A model generated the notes under the pieces. The model was not told where the DNA came from, did not search any database, and saw only the letters and a program-made list of their open reading frames with translations. From positions 1 through 64,000 of the forward strand of contig NZ_BPLZ01000017.1 of NCBI RefSeq assembly GCF_019656335.1: DNA of 64,000 bases, in the 5' to 3' direction. Each line of letters starts with the position of its first letter. The stretch's first letter is position 1. Shown here one piece after another: positions 11,318-20,010 of the stretch. The translations under genes and the position numbers were made by a program. This DNA is from Pseudomonas sp. NCCP-436. Its GTDB lineage: Bacteria; Pseudomonadota; Gammaproteobacteria; Pseudomonadales; Pseudomonadaceae.

Positions 11318-11714
11318 ACTCGGTCACCTTCTTGTAGTAGCCGGGCGGCGCCGCTGCGCCGTACTGAGGCCGCCGATTTCCCGAGCCGTAGCTTAAGAAG
11401 CTGCAAACAAGTTAGTGGCCAGTGGCCGCCACCTGTCTGCAGGTTTCGGCGGTCTTGTCCTGTTATTACTCCATTTCCCATGACAGACAAACGTTTTTTT
11501 CCCATTGCCGCGGTTTATTTAGCGGCATGACGATCTGCCCTTGGCAGGCCCGCATGACATCGATAAAGTCCGAAGTTACGCCTCTGCGTCCCCGTACCCA
11601 TCTCCTCTGACGCTGCGCGGCAATGCTGCAGCCGTCCACTCAATCGCCCCAATAGGTAGTCTTAACCGACCCCAGCTTCTAGAATCGCCGCCATGCCTTC
11701 TGGAGACTGTACCG
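11318..11714. other. Intergenic region between the PhoH-family gene and yaaA
   Basis: This 397-bp gap separates two divergent starts and should hold both promoters. I see no convincing gene in it. Short frames here lack ribosome sites and family features. A TAGAAT hexamer at 11680-11685 is a plausible yaaA -10, but I could not pair it with a good -35. No strong hairpin or repeat is evident. Confidence 0.5.
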
Positions 11715-12494
11715 ATGCTGATGGTGATTTCACCGGCCAAGACCCTCGACTACGACACCCCTCCCGTCACGCCGCGCTTTACGCTTCCCGAGTACCTCGA
11801 TCATGCCCAGCAGTTGATCGAACAGTTGCGCGAACTGACACCGGCGCAGATCGCCGAGCTGATGAAACTGTCGGACAAACTTGCCGGACTCAATGCCGCC
11901 CGTTTTGGCAGCTGGCATCCGGACTTCACTCCCGCCAATGCCAAGCAGGCACTATTGGCATTTAAGGGCGACGTCTATACCGGACTGAACGCCGAGGACT
12001 TCTCCGAGCATGACTTCGACTTCGCCCAGCAGCACCTGCGCATGCTCTCCGGCCTGTATGGCATCCTGCGCCCGCTGGATCTGATGCAGCCCTACCGCCT
12101 GGAAATGGGTACCCGCCTGGCCAACACCCGTGGCAAGGATCTCTATGCCTTTTGGGGCGAACGCATCAGCGGCTGGCTCAACGAGGCGCTGGTCGCTCAG
12201 GGTGATGACGTGCTGCTCAACCTGGCTTCCAACGAGTACTTCGGTGCAGTCCGGCGCAAGGCACTCAATGCCCGCGTGATCGACACCGAGTTCCGTGACC
12301 TGAAAAACGGCCAGTACAAGATCATCAGCTTCTACGCCAAAAAGGCCCGCGGCCTGATGGCCCGCTACGTGATCAAGGAACGCCTGCGCGATCCGGCCGG
12401 TCTCAAGGACTTCAACTACCAGGGATACCGCTATTCGGCCGAGCAGTCAGGGCCCGACAGCCTGGTATTCCTGCGTGACGAGCCGCAGGACTGA
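11715..12494 (+). CDS. yaaA: YaaA, peroxide-stress protein
   Basis: The YaaA/DUF328 family lowers intracellular free iron during H2O2 stress in E. coli and has a DNA-binding fold. The 259-residue product opens with [13 protein letters not shown], the family hallmark. It contains [12 protein letters not shown] and [13 protein letters not shown] and ends with the conserved FNYQGYRYS segment. ATG 11715 follows GGAG; upstream in-frame codons were rejected because homology starts here. In E. coli the gene is OxyR-controlled; no OxyR site was identified here. Confidence 0.95.
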   Translation: MLMVISPAKTLDYDTPPVTPRFTLPEYLDHAQQLIEQLRELTPAQIAELMKLSDKLAGLNAARFGSWHPDFTPANAKQALLAFKGDVYTGLNAEDFSEHDFDFAQQHLRMLSGLYGILRPLDLMQPYRLEMGTRLANTRGKDLYAFWGERISGWLNEALVAQGDDVLLNLASNEYFGAVRRKALNARVIDTEFRDLKNGQYKIISFYAKKARGLMARYVIKERLRDPAGLKDFNYQGYRYSAEQSGPDSLVFLRDEPQD

Positions 12495-12569
12495 ACGAAG
12501 CCCTGCTGCAGTTACCCCGGACAGCTGCCTTGTGTAGGATGACGGCATCTGTCCAAGCGGGGGAACCTC

Positions 12570-13034
12570 ATGCTCTTCGGCGTTGCGCTCGTACTCACCT
12601 GGCTGATCCTGCTGCTCCGCTACCCGGCCAAGGCCCTGCCAGTGTCGATGGCAGCCGTGGCCGGACTCGGTCTGATAGCTACCTGGGTGCTGTGGCAGGA
12701 GAGCCGTGATGAGCGCGATCTGGCTCACCTCGAACTGCGTCTGCGCTACGATCCGCAGCAATGTCCTGCTGACCGGCCCTTGGCAGTCAGTCTGAGCAAC
12801 GGCAGCAGAGCCGCACTGCAGGAGCTGCGCTGGGAAGTGGCTGCCTACCTTCCGGGCCAATCCGCCAACCTGGCCCTGCGCCTGTACGAATCACCGCGCT
12901 ACAGCGGCCCGGGCGAGCTGCTGCCGGGCACCAACTGGCACGAATGCATGCCGCTGCCGGATCTGCGCAGCGGCTACCGACCGGCCACCCTGGAGTTTCG
13001 CGCCGAACGTCTGCAGGGCCGTTTCGTACGCTGA
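12570..13034 (+). CDS. Membrane-anchored conserved hypothetical protein
   Basis: The 154-residue product has two N-terminal hydrophobic helices (about residues 2-18 and 24-42). A soluble domain of about 110 residues follows, containing LRYDPQQCPADRPLAVSLSN and a late NWHECMPLPDL segment. Two cysteines fall in the soluble part. I recall similar unannotated proteins in Pseudomonas but cannot name a function. The reading frame is robust in length and codon use, and the gene lies 75 bp after yaaA on the same strand. Confidence 0.7.
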   Translation: MLFGVALVLTWLILLLRYPAKALPVSMAAVAGLGLIATWVLWQESRDERDLAHLELRLRYDPQQCPADRPLAVSLSNGSRAALQELRWEVAAYLPGQSANLALRLYESPRYSGPGELLPGTNWHECMPLPDLRSGYRPATLEFRAERLQGRFVR

Positions 13035-13097
13035 CAGGCGCTACGCCCGCAGTACCCGGCCTGCTACTCTGAGTTCCCGTTTACAGGAAAGGTCACC

Positions 13098-13928
13098 ATG
13101 CCCCAGCCCAGCGTTCTCATCACCGGATGCTCCAGTGGAATCGGCCGCGCCCTGGCCGAGGCATTTGCCTCCGCCGGCTACACGGTATGGGCAACCGCCC
13201 GCCGACCGGAAGATGTGGCTCAGCTGCAACAGGCCGGTTTCCACGCAGCTCAGCTGGACGTTAACGATGCCGAAGGCATAACCGCACTGATAGCCCGTCT
13301 GGAAGACCAGCTCGATGGCCTCGACGTGCTGATCAACAACGCCGGCTATGGTGCCATGGGGCCGTTGCTCGACGGCGGTGTCGAAGCCCTGCGCCGGCAG
13401 TTCGAGACCAACGTATTCGCCGTCGTCGGCCTGACCCGCGCCTGCTTCCCTCTGCTGAGACGCAAACGTGGCCTGGTGGTCAATATCGGCAGCATCTCGG
13501 CAGTGCTGGTTACGCCCTTTGCGGGTGCCTACTGCGCTTCCAAGGCGGCTCTGCATGCACTGTCCGACGCCCTGCGTCTGGAGCTGGCCCCCTTCGCCAT
13601 CGAGGTAATGGAGGTACAACCCGGCGCCATCGCCTCCAGCTTTGGCGCCAACGCCAGCCGCGAGGCAGAACAACTGATCCGTGAGGATTCTCCCTGGTGG
13701 CCCCTGCGCGAGGGCATCCGTGCCCGGGCTCGCGCCTCGCAGGACAACCCCACTCCAGCCCGGCATCTGGCCCATCAACTGCTGACAGCGGTACAAAGCG
13801 ATAGACGTCCGCGCCTGCTGCGCCTGGGCAACGGCAGTCGCACGCTGCCACTGCTGGCGACATTGCTGCCACGAGCCCTGCTGGAGCGATTGCTGAGCAG
13901 GCGCTTCGGCCTCACGGAACGCCTGTGA
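13098..13928 (+). CDS. Short-chain dehydrogenase/reductase (SDR), classical type
   Basis: This is an NAD(P)-dependent oxidoreductase of the classical SDR family. The 276-residue product has the coenzyme motif TGCSSGIG at residues 9-16, LINNAGYG at 79-85, Ser132/Ser134 and the catalytic Tyr145-x3-Lys149 in GAYCASKAALHA. Length and the short C-terminal extension resemble SDRs acting on hydroxylated lipids or steroids, but the substrate cannot be read from sequence. Its stop overlaps the next gene (GTGA), suggesting co-translation with a small membrane protein. Confidence 0.92.
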   Translation: MPQPSVLITGCSSGIGRALAEAFASAGYTVWATARRPEDVAQLQQAGFHAAQLDVNDAEGITALIARLEDQLDGLDVLINNAGYGAMGPLLDGGVEALRRQFETNVFAVVGLTRACFPLLRRKRGLVVNIGSISAVLVTPFAGAYCASKAALHALSDALRLELAPFAIEVMEVQPGAIASSFGANASREAEQLIREDSPWWPLREGIRARARASQDNPTPARHLAHQLLTAVQSDRRPRLLRLGNGSRTLPLLATLLPRALLERLLSRRFGLTERL

Positions 13929-14293
13929 AAGCCGTCGTCCGCATGCGCCACTACGCCCTGTTCGCGATTGCCGCAGCGATCGTGCTCAACCTGCTGTTGC
14001 GCACCTTCGTGCGCCTCGGCGGCCTGTTCACCACCCTGCTGATCGCCAGTGCGATTGCCATCGGCCTGTTGCTGGTCTTCAAGTGGCGCGAGGGGCGGGC
14101 ACCAGAGAAAGGTGAGCGCTGGCGCCTGACCTTCCTTTATGGCGGAGGTCTCGGGTTGCTCTATGCCGGCCTGTTGCTGATGATGACGCTACAGGACACA
14201 CCCAGCCCCATGGGCGTACTGCTGTTTACCCTGCACTACCTCTGCTACCCACTGCTGACCTGGCTGGCCTTTTCACCACGCCGAAGCCGCTGA
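13925..14293 (+). CDS. Small inner-membrane protein coupled to the SDR gene
   Basis: The 122-residue protein has four predicted membrane helices and a short basic loop (KWREGRAPEKGERWR) between helices 2 and 3. The GTG at 13925 overlaps the SDR stop by 4 bp. An ATG at 13943 is an alternative start. I do not recognise the family. Translational coupling suggests a role linked to the SDR, for instance membrane-proximal metabolism, but this is inference. Confidence 0.7.
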   Translation: MKAVVRMRHYALFAIAAAIVLNLLLRTFVRLGGLFTTLLIASAIAIGLLLVFKWREGRAPEKGERWRLTFLYGGGLGLLYAGLLLMMTLQDTPSPMGVLLFTLHYLCYPLLTWLAFSPRRSR

Positions 14294-14460
14294 TCCCATA
14301 CCATGAACACTCAAGCCTGATTGCTCCATGCAGGCCATAGCCACCTAATGAAGTCCTTTTGCCACTAGACGATGTAATGGCATTTACCTTAGCTTGCGCC
14401 TGCCCCCTTAATTGCTCACGCGCCGGAAAGGCGCACATAGAATTCAACAAGAAGAACAAT

Positions 14461-15174
14461 ATGACACCGTATCCGCCCCCCTCCCTTTCCAAACCTGAAC
14501 ATGAATTCCAGTACTGGTGGCAGCAGCACGGCGACTGGGTGGAAGAGCCCAACGTCCGCCGCAGCGGCGAAAGCGGCGTCCAGCGCCTGAACAGGCCAGA
14601 AGGTGTGCTCTACGCCAAACGCCAGATCGGGCATATCTACCGCAGTCTGCTGCACCCACTGGGCCGCCCCACCATACTGCGTGAACGTCGGGCCTTATTG
14701 GCACTTGATGCACTCGGTGTACCAGTTCCCAAGCTGGTCTATTGCGGCGTCGAGCGCCACGCCGAACAGGGCCTGCGAGGCGTCCTTGTCACCGCCGAGC
14801 TGGCCGGATTCATGAATATCGAAGACTGGTATGCGCAGGGCGGACGCGAGTCCTGCAGCGAAGCGACGCACACCGAACTGCTACAGCAGGTAGGCCGAGT
14901 CTTGGCCCGCATGCACCTGGGCCGCTGGCAGCATGGCTGTCTGTATACCAAGCATGTGTTCGTCCGGGTAGACGGAGCAAGCCCCCAAGCCGCCCTGCTG
15001 GATCTGGAAAAAAGCCGCCAACGCCTCACCCGGCGACAGGCCGCCCGTCATGACCTGCCGCAGCTGCGCCGCCACAGCCAGTGCTGGAGCGACGCAGACT
15101 GGCAGAACGTTTTGCAGGGCTACCGCCAGGTGTTCGCCGCAGGCGCTGATGGGCTGAAAATCTCCACACGCTGA
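14461..15174 (+). CDS. inaA: InaA-type lipopolysaccharide-kinase-fold protein
   Basis: The 237-residue product belongs to the Kdo/WaaP/InaA kinase-like superfamily. InaA is induced by weak acids in E. coli, with unclear substrate. It contains WVEEPNVRRSGESGVQRL near the N-terminus, the nucleotide-loop Lys in VLYAKRQIGHIYRS, the catalytic-loop equivalent HGCLYTKHVF and the metal-binding LLDLEKS. The ATG at 14461 gives the family N-terminus. Upstream in-frame sequence from 14359 looks non-coding. A hairpin after the stop may end transcription. Confidence 0.85.
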   Translation: MTPYPPPSLSKPEHEFQYWWQQHGDWVEEPNVRRSGESGVQRLNRPEGVLYAKRQIGHIYRSLLHPLGRPTILRERRALLALDALGVPVPKLVYCGVERHAEQGLRGVLVTAELAGFMNIEDWYAQGGRESCSEATHTELLQQVGRVLARMHLGRWQHGCLYTKHVFVRVDGASPQAALLDLEKSRQRLTRRQAARHDLPQLRRHSQCWSDADWQNVLQGYRQVFAAGADGLKISTR

Positions 15175-15185
15175 CCCTTGATCAG

Positions 15186-15206
15186 CCGTTGCAGCAGGTG
15201 CAACGG
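15186..15206 (+). terminator. Hairpin after inaA, possible terminator
   Basis: A perfect 8-bp stem CCGTTGCA/TGCAACGG (15186-15193, 15199-15206) with a 5-nt loop begins 12 bp after the inaA stop. There is no downstream T-run, so it may be a weak terminator or a 3'-end stabiliser. The remaining 170 bp before 15376 hold no gene that I can support. Confidence 0.5.
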
Positions 15207-15375
15207 CGATCAGGCTGAAAGTTCGAGGTTGCTATCGAACCAACACTCTGGTTGCCGGTCTCATTCCCACCTCGCCGGCAGCCCACGAACCATTCGTCGC
15301 ATGAAAAGACGCTGGCGGCCTGACTGAACTAGCTTTAACCAATACATCGGGCCTGACTTTCAAAGGGTTAGCGCA

Positions 15376-15612
15376 ATGAAATCAGAAATGGCAAGAGGTT
15401 TGTTCCTCGCCGTGGCACTGGGCGTGACAGCCATTGCCAGCGCGGCGTGGCACCAGCCTGGCCCACGGATACTGGAAACCCACGACTGCACCCCCGCATC
15501 TGAATGCAGCGACAACCAGCCACATCGGAAACCCGCTGGCACAGCCAAGCCTGACAGCAACCTGTTGCTGCTGATGTTCGGGCTAAGCGGAGCATTGAAG
15601 GGCGAGCAGTAG
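15376..15612 (+). CDS. Small putative exported protein (78 aa)
   Basis: The short frame begins MKSEMARGLFLAVALGVTAIASAAW, a plausible signal peptide. A polar region with two cysteines follows (HDCTPASECS), and the C-terminal part is hydrophobic (NLLLLMFGLSG). A strong bidirectional terminator begins 13 bp after the stop. No family is recognised. A ribosome site (AAAGGG) lies about 10 nt upstream of the ATG. Confidence 0.5.
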   Translation: MKSEMARGLFLAVALGVTAIASAAWHQPGPRILETHDCTPASECSDNQPHRKPAGTAKPDSNLLLLMFGLSGALKGEQ

Positions 15613-15624
15613 TGATGAATAGAG

Positions 15625-15652
15625 AAAAGGCCGGTCTTGCGACCGGCCTTTT
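15625..15652. terminator. Bidirectional Rho-independent terminator
   Basis: A perfect 12-bp inverted repeat, AAAAGGCCGGTC/GACCGGCCTTTT, surrounds a TTGC loop. The A/T ends provide a T-run on either strand, so it serves both the rightward small gene and the leftward bauC gene ending at 15674. Confidence 0.92.
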
Positions 15653-15673
15653 CATTCAGCCTTTCAACCAGCC

Positions 15674-17170
15674 TCAACCATTGCTGGGGAAAGCGAACTG
15701 GGCCGCCTCATGGCTCTTGCGCGCCGGCCAGCGCTGGGTGATGGCCTTCTTACGAGTGTAGAAACGCACACCGTCCGGGCCGTAGGCGTGCAGGTCGCCG
15801 AACAGCGAGCGCTTCCAGCCGCCGAAGCTGTGGTAGCTCACCGGTACCGGCAACGGTACGTTCACGCCCACCATGCCCACTTCGATCTGGTCGCAGAACA
15901 GGCGCGCGGCTTCACCGTCACGGGTGAAGATGCAGGTGCCGTTGCCGTACTCGTGATCGTTGATCAGCTGCATGGCTTCTTCCAGGCTGCCGACACGGAC
16001 GATGCACAGTACCGGGCCGAAGATTTCGTCGGTGTAGATGGTCATCTCCGGGGTCACGTTGTCGAACAGCGTGCCGCCGACGAAGAAACCGTTCTCATTG
16101 CCCGGGACCACCAGGCCGCGACCGTCGACCACCAGCTTGGCGCCCTGCTCGACGCCGGCGTCGATGTAGCCCTTGACCTTGTCACGCGCCTGCGCGGTAA
16201 CCAGCGGGCCCATGTCCAGGCCGCAGGAGGTGCCGGCACCGATCTTCAGCGCCTGGATCTGCGGAACGATCTTCTCCACCAGCGCATCGGCGATCTGATC
16301 GCCCACGCACACGGCTACCGAGATGGCCATGCAGCGCTCGCCGCACGAGCCGTAGGCCGCACCCATCAGCGCGCTGACGGCGTTGTCCAGATCGGCATCT
16401 GGCATCAGCACGGCGTGGTTCTTGGCACCGCCCAGCGCCTGCACACGCTTGCCACGCTTGGTGCCTTCGCTGTAGATGTACTCGGCGATCGGGGTCGAGC
16501 CGACGAAGCTCAGGGCCTTGACCTCGGGCGCTTCGATCAGCGCATCGACCGCGTCCTTGTCACCGTTGACCACGCTGATCACGCCCTTGGGCAGGCCGGC
16601 TTCGAGCAGCAGCTCAGCGATAAACAGGGTCGAGCTTGGATCACGCTCGGACGGTTTGAGGATGAAGCAGTTACCGCAGACGATGGCCAGCGGATACATC
16701 CACAGCGGCACCATGGCGGGGAAGTTGAACGGGGTGATGCCGGCTACCACGCCGATGGGCTGCAGGTCGGTCCAGGCATCGATGTTCGGGCCGACATTGC
16801 GGCTGTATTCACCCTTGAGAATTTCCGGGGCGGCGCAGGCGAATTCTACGTTCTCGATACCGCGCTTGAGTTCACCGACGGCGTCCTCGATGGTCTTGCC
16901 GTGCTCGGCGCTGATCAGCTCGGCGATCTTCTGCTCGTTCTGCTCCAGCAGCTGCTTGAAGCGGAACATGATCTGCGCGCGCTTGGCCGGCGGGGTGTTG
17001 CGCCAGGCCGGGAAGGCCGCCTTGGCCACGTCGATGGCCTTTTGCATGGTGGCGCGGTCGGCCAGCTCGACCTGCAGGTTCGACTCGCCAGTGGACGGGT
17101 TGTACACCGGCGCGGTACGTCCGCCGCAGGTGACGTGCTCGCCGTTGATCAGATGGCCAATGGTGCTCAT
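15674..17170 (-). CDS. bauC: 3-oxopropanoate / methylmalonate-semialdehyde dehydrogenase (CoA-acylating)
   Basis: This is a CoA-dependent aldehyde dehydrogenase of the MmsA family. Next to a beta-alanine transaminase it should convert malonate semialdehyde to acetyl-CoA, CO2 and NADH. The 498-residue product has the MmsA N-terminus (MSTIGHLINGEHV), the NAD-binding region with FVGSTPIAEYI, and the nucleophile Cys in GSCGERCMAIS near residue 284. ATG 17170 follows GAGGG; the longer upstream frame was rejected. The mmsA and bauC paralogs are hard to tell apart by sequence, and the neighbourhood decides for bauC. Confidence 0.85.
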   Translation of the reverse strand: MSTIGHLINGEHVTCGGRTAPVYNPSTGESNLQVELADRATMQKAIDVAKAAFPAWRNTPPAKRAQIMFRFKQLLEQNEQKIAELISAEHGKTIEDAVGELKRGIENVEFACAAPEILKGEYSRNVGPNIDAWTDLQPIGVVAGITPFNFPAMVPLWMYPLAIVCGNCFILKPSERDPSSTLFIAELLLEAGLPKGVISVVNGDKDAVDALIEAPEVKALSFVGSTPIAEYIYSEGTKRGKRVQALGGAKNHAVLMPDADLDNAVSALMGAAYGSCGERCMAISVAVCVGDQIADALVEKIVPQIQALKIGAGTSCGLDMGPLVTAQARDKVKGYIDAGVEQGAKLVVDGRGLVVPGNENGFFVGGTLFDNVTPEMTIYTDEIFGPVLCIVRVGSLEEAMQLINDHEYGNGTCIFTRDGEAARLFCDQIEVGMVGVNVPLPVPVSYHSFGGWKRSLFGDLHAYGPDGVRFYTRKKAITQRWPARKSHEAAQFAFPSNG

Positions 17171-17392
17171 GGGCTGCCCTCGTAGGTTTGGGTACGCAGC
17201 AAGGCTGCGCGGCCTGTTATTTGATTTCGGTTTCGACGAGACCTGTTTCTGGTCGTCGGCATTGATTCGGTCTGGCGGAAGCAGAAATCTCCCGGCCATC
17301 GGTTGTACCGCTGATATCGACGACGGGGCCGCTTACGCCCCCATCGCCAGTCACTGACTGCAACTCAATCGCTGTGTGCCTGCAGGCAGCTA

Positions 17393-18739
17393 TCAGTCGA
17401 TCTGTCCCAGGGTTTCACCCACCGCGTTGAACAGACGATCCAGGTCTTCAACTTTGGCGTTGAAGGTCGGACCGAACTGCAGGGTGTCGCCGCCGAAGCG
17501 TACGTAAAAACCTGCCTTCCACAGTGCCACCCCTGCTTCGAAGGGACGGATCACCGCATCGCCATCACGCGGGGCAATCTGGATGGCGCCGGCCAGGCCG
17601 CAGTTACGAATGTCGACCACGTGCTTGGCACCCTTCAGACCGTGCAGGGCTTCTTCAAACTTCGGAGCCAGCTCGGCAGCCTGCTGGATCAGGTTGTCGC
17701 GCTTGAGCAGCTCCAGAGTCGCCAGGCCTGCGGCACAGGCAACCGGGTGCCCCGAGTAGGTGTAGCCATGAGTGAACTCAACCATGTGCTCGGGCGACGG
17801 CTGTTGCATAAAGGTGTTGTAGATCTCGCTACTGGCGATAACCGCACCCAGTGGAACAGCACCGTTGGTGATCTGCTTGGCGACGTTCATCAGATCCGGG
17901 GTCACGCCGAAGTATTCCGCACCGCTCCACTTGCCCATGCGACCGAAGCCGGTGATCACCTCATCGAAGATCAACAGGATGTTGTGCTGAGTACAGATCT
18001 CGCGCAGGCGCTGCAGATAGCCTACCGGCGGCACGATAGCACCGGCCGAACCGGACATCGGCTCGACGATCACAGCAGCGATGTTGGAGGCGTCGTGCAG
18101 CTCGATCAGCTTGAGCAGCTCATTGGCCAGCTCCACACCACCGGTTTCGGCCATACCACGAGTGAAGGCCAGGCCCGGCTGCAGAGTGTGAGGCAGGTGA
18201 TCAGCCTCCATCAGCTGGCCGTACATCTTGCGGTTGCCGCCGATGCCGCCCAGCGAAGTACCGGCAATGTTCACCCCGTGATAGCCACGGGCGCGGCCGA
18301 TAAAACGGGTCTTGGACGGCTGACCTTTCAGGCGCCAGTATGCCTTGGCCATCTTCACTGCGGTATCGGCACACTCGGAGCCGGAACCGGTGAAAAACAC
18401 ATGGTTAAGCTCGCCCGGCATCAGCTCGGCAACCTGTTCAGCCAGGCGGAACGACAGCGCGTGACCAAACTGGAAACCGGGAGCGTAGTCCAGGGTGCCC
18501 AGTTGCTTGGCCACCGCCTCCTGGATTTCCTTACGGGCGTGACCGGCACCACAGGTCCACAGACCCGAGAGACTGTCATAGACCTTACGGCCCTGGTCGT
18601 CGATCAGCCAGCTACCTTCGGCGCCGACAATCAGGCGCGGGTCGCGCTGGAAATTACGGTTGGCGGAGAATGGCATCCAGTGCGCATCCAGCTTGAGCTG
18701 GCTGGCCAGGGAAGGCGTTTCGGTCTGCGGCATGTTCAT
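17393..18739 (-). CDS. bauA: Beta-alanine:pyruvate (omega-amino acid) transaminase
   Basis: This is a class III PLP aminotransferase that moves the amino group of beta-alanine to pyruvate, giving malonate semialdehyde and alanine. The 448-residue product matches the expected length for Pseudomonas omega-APT. It shows LSGLWTCGAGHARKEI, the phosphate-binding FTGSGSECADTA, the Asp of LLIFDEVITGFGR, and the PLP lysine in NVAKQITNGAVPLG near residue 288. The ATG at 18739 was chosen; MPQTE at 18733 is an alternative. Its product is the substrate of the downstream dehydrogenase, and bauR is divergent. Confidence 0.92.
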   Translation of the reverse strand: MNMPQTETPSLASQLKLDAHWMPFSANRNFQRDPRLIVGAEGSWLIDDQGRKVYDSLSGLWTCGAGHARKEIQEAVAKQLGTLDYAPGFQFGHALSFRLAEQVAELMPGELNHVFFTGSGSECADTAVKMAKAYWRLKGQPSKTRFIGRARGYHGVNIAGTSLGGIGGNRKMYGQLMEADHLPHTLQPGLAFTRGMAETGGVELANELLKLIELHDASNIAAVIVEPMSGSAGAIVPPVGYLQRLREICTQHNILLIFDEVITGFGRMGKWSGAEYFGVTPDLMNVAKQITNGAVPLGAVIASSEIYNTFMQQPSPEHMVEFTHGYTYSGHPVACAAGLATLELLKRDNLIQQAAELAPKFEEALHGLKGAKHVVDIRNCGLAGAIQIAPRDGDAVIRPFEAGVALWKAGFYVRFGGDTLQFGPTFNAKVEDLDRLFNAVGETLGQID

Positions 18740-18873
18740 CGGGTAGCCTCGCTCAAACAAACAATGGATCGCAGGAGACAGCCCCTGCGAGGAGAGTTGC
18801 CAGTAAAGGTGCCACGGGCATAGAGTCAGTAAAACAAAACTTTTCTTAACTTCAGTTCAAGGAATACTAAACA

Positions 18874-19791
18874 ATGAGTAGTCGCCGCCCCGATCCACTG
18901 GCACAGGTCAGCGATTTTGAAATCCGCCTACTCAAGTTGTTTCGCAGCGTGGTGGAGTGTGGCGGCTTTTCTGCGGCGGAAAGCGCCCTTGGTATCGGCC
19001 GTTCAGCCATCAGTCAGCAGATGAGCGATCTGGAGCAGCGACTGGGCCTGCGTCTGTGTCAGCGCGGCCGCGCTGGTTTCGCGCTGACAGAGGAAGGCCG
19101 CGAGGTGTACCAGAGCACCCTGCAACTGCTCGCTGCACTGGAAAGCTTCCGCACCGAAGTAAACGGCCTGCATCGGCACCTGCGCGGTGAATTGAACATC
19201 GGCCTGACCGACAATCTGGTGACCATTCCACACATGCGCATCACCAATGCCCTGGCGCGCCTGAAGGCCCAGGGGCCGGATGTACGCATCCATATCCGCA
19301 TGACACCGCCCTCGGAAGTGGAGCAGGGCGTGCTCGATGGCCGCCTGCATATTGGCGTGGTGCCTCAGGTAGGCGCCCTCTCCGGCCTGGCCTATCAGCC
19401 ACTCTACGATGAGCGCTCACTGCTCTACTGCGCCGTCGGCCACCCGCTGTTCTATGTCGATGATCAGGCCCTGGAGGACGAACGCCTCAATAGCCAGGAA
19501 GCCATCGCTCCGACCTTCAGGGTTCCACCGGAAATCCAGAGTCACTATCAAGTACTCAATTGCACTGCCAGCGCCTCGGATCGTGAAGGCATGGCCTTCC
19601 TCATACTCACCGGGCGCTACATCGGCTACCTGCCGGACCACTACGCCCAGGCTTGGGTACAGCAGGGCCGCCTGCGTGCACTGAAAGCATCAAGCCGCTT
19701 CTACGACATTAATTTGGCGGCGGTGACCCGCAAGGGCCGCCGGGCACACCTGGTTCTGGAGAGTTTTCTCGAAGCTCTGGCCGAGGCCTGA
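18874..19791 (+). CDS. bauR: LysR-type regulator of the beta-alanine genes
   Basis: The 305-residue LysR regulator has its HTH at about residues 12-70 (GGFSAAESALGIGRSAISQQ, DLEQRLGLRLCQRGRAGFALT). The effector domain follows. It is transcribed divergently from bauA across 134 bp, the arrangement in which BauR activates bau genes in response to beta-alanine in P. aeruginosa. AAGGAA precedes the ATG. The assignment to bauR relies on this context. Confidence 0.85.
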   Translation: MSSRRPDPLAQVSDFEIRLLKLFRSVVECGGFSAAESALGIGRSAISQQMSDLEQRLGLRLCQRGRAGFALTEEGREVYQSTLQLLAALESFRTEVNGLHRHLRGELNIGLTDNLVTIPHMRITNALARLKAQGPDVRIHIRMTPPSEVEQGVLDGRLHIGVVPQVGALSGLAYQPLYDERSLLYCAVGHPLFYVDDQALEDERLNSQEAIAPTFRVPPEIQSHYQVLNCTASASDREGMAFLILTGRYIGYLPDHYAQAWVQQGRLRALKASSRFYDINLAAVTRKGRRAHLVLESFLEALAEA

Positions 19792-20010
19792 ATGGACGGC
19801 CATATCGGGGCACAAACCTGCCTGACGCCAGAAACATAGGCACCATTATCTTCCCATCCCCCCACTTGCCGGAGAAAGGCAGCGACGAACGAGACAGATA
19901 ACGGCAGGTTTCTTGCTTGAAAAAAATCATCAAGCGTGTTGAGACCTAACACAGCTTTCACTGTCGAGCGGTAACACCAGACAAGCCGCCCATGACCACC
20001 GAGGCCAAAG

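Noticed and set aside
11422..11610. Short open frames between the PhoH-family gene and yaaA
   Set aside because: No ribosome site, biased composition and no protein-like pattern; more likely promoter and leader DNA.
15710..17185. 491-codon open frame on the plus strand
   Set aside because: Antisense to the complete bauC dehydrogenase; the translation has no recognisable domain.
17621..18823. 400-codon open frame on the plus strand
   Set aside because: Antisense to the complete bauA transaminase and extends into the bauA-bauR promoter region.
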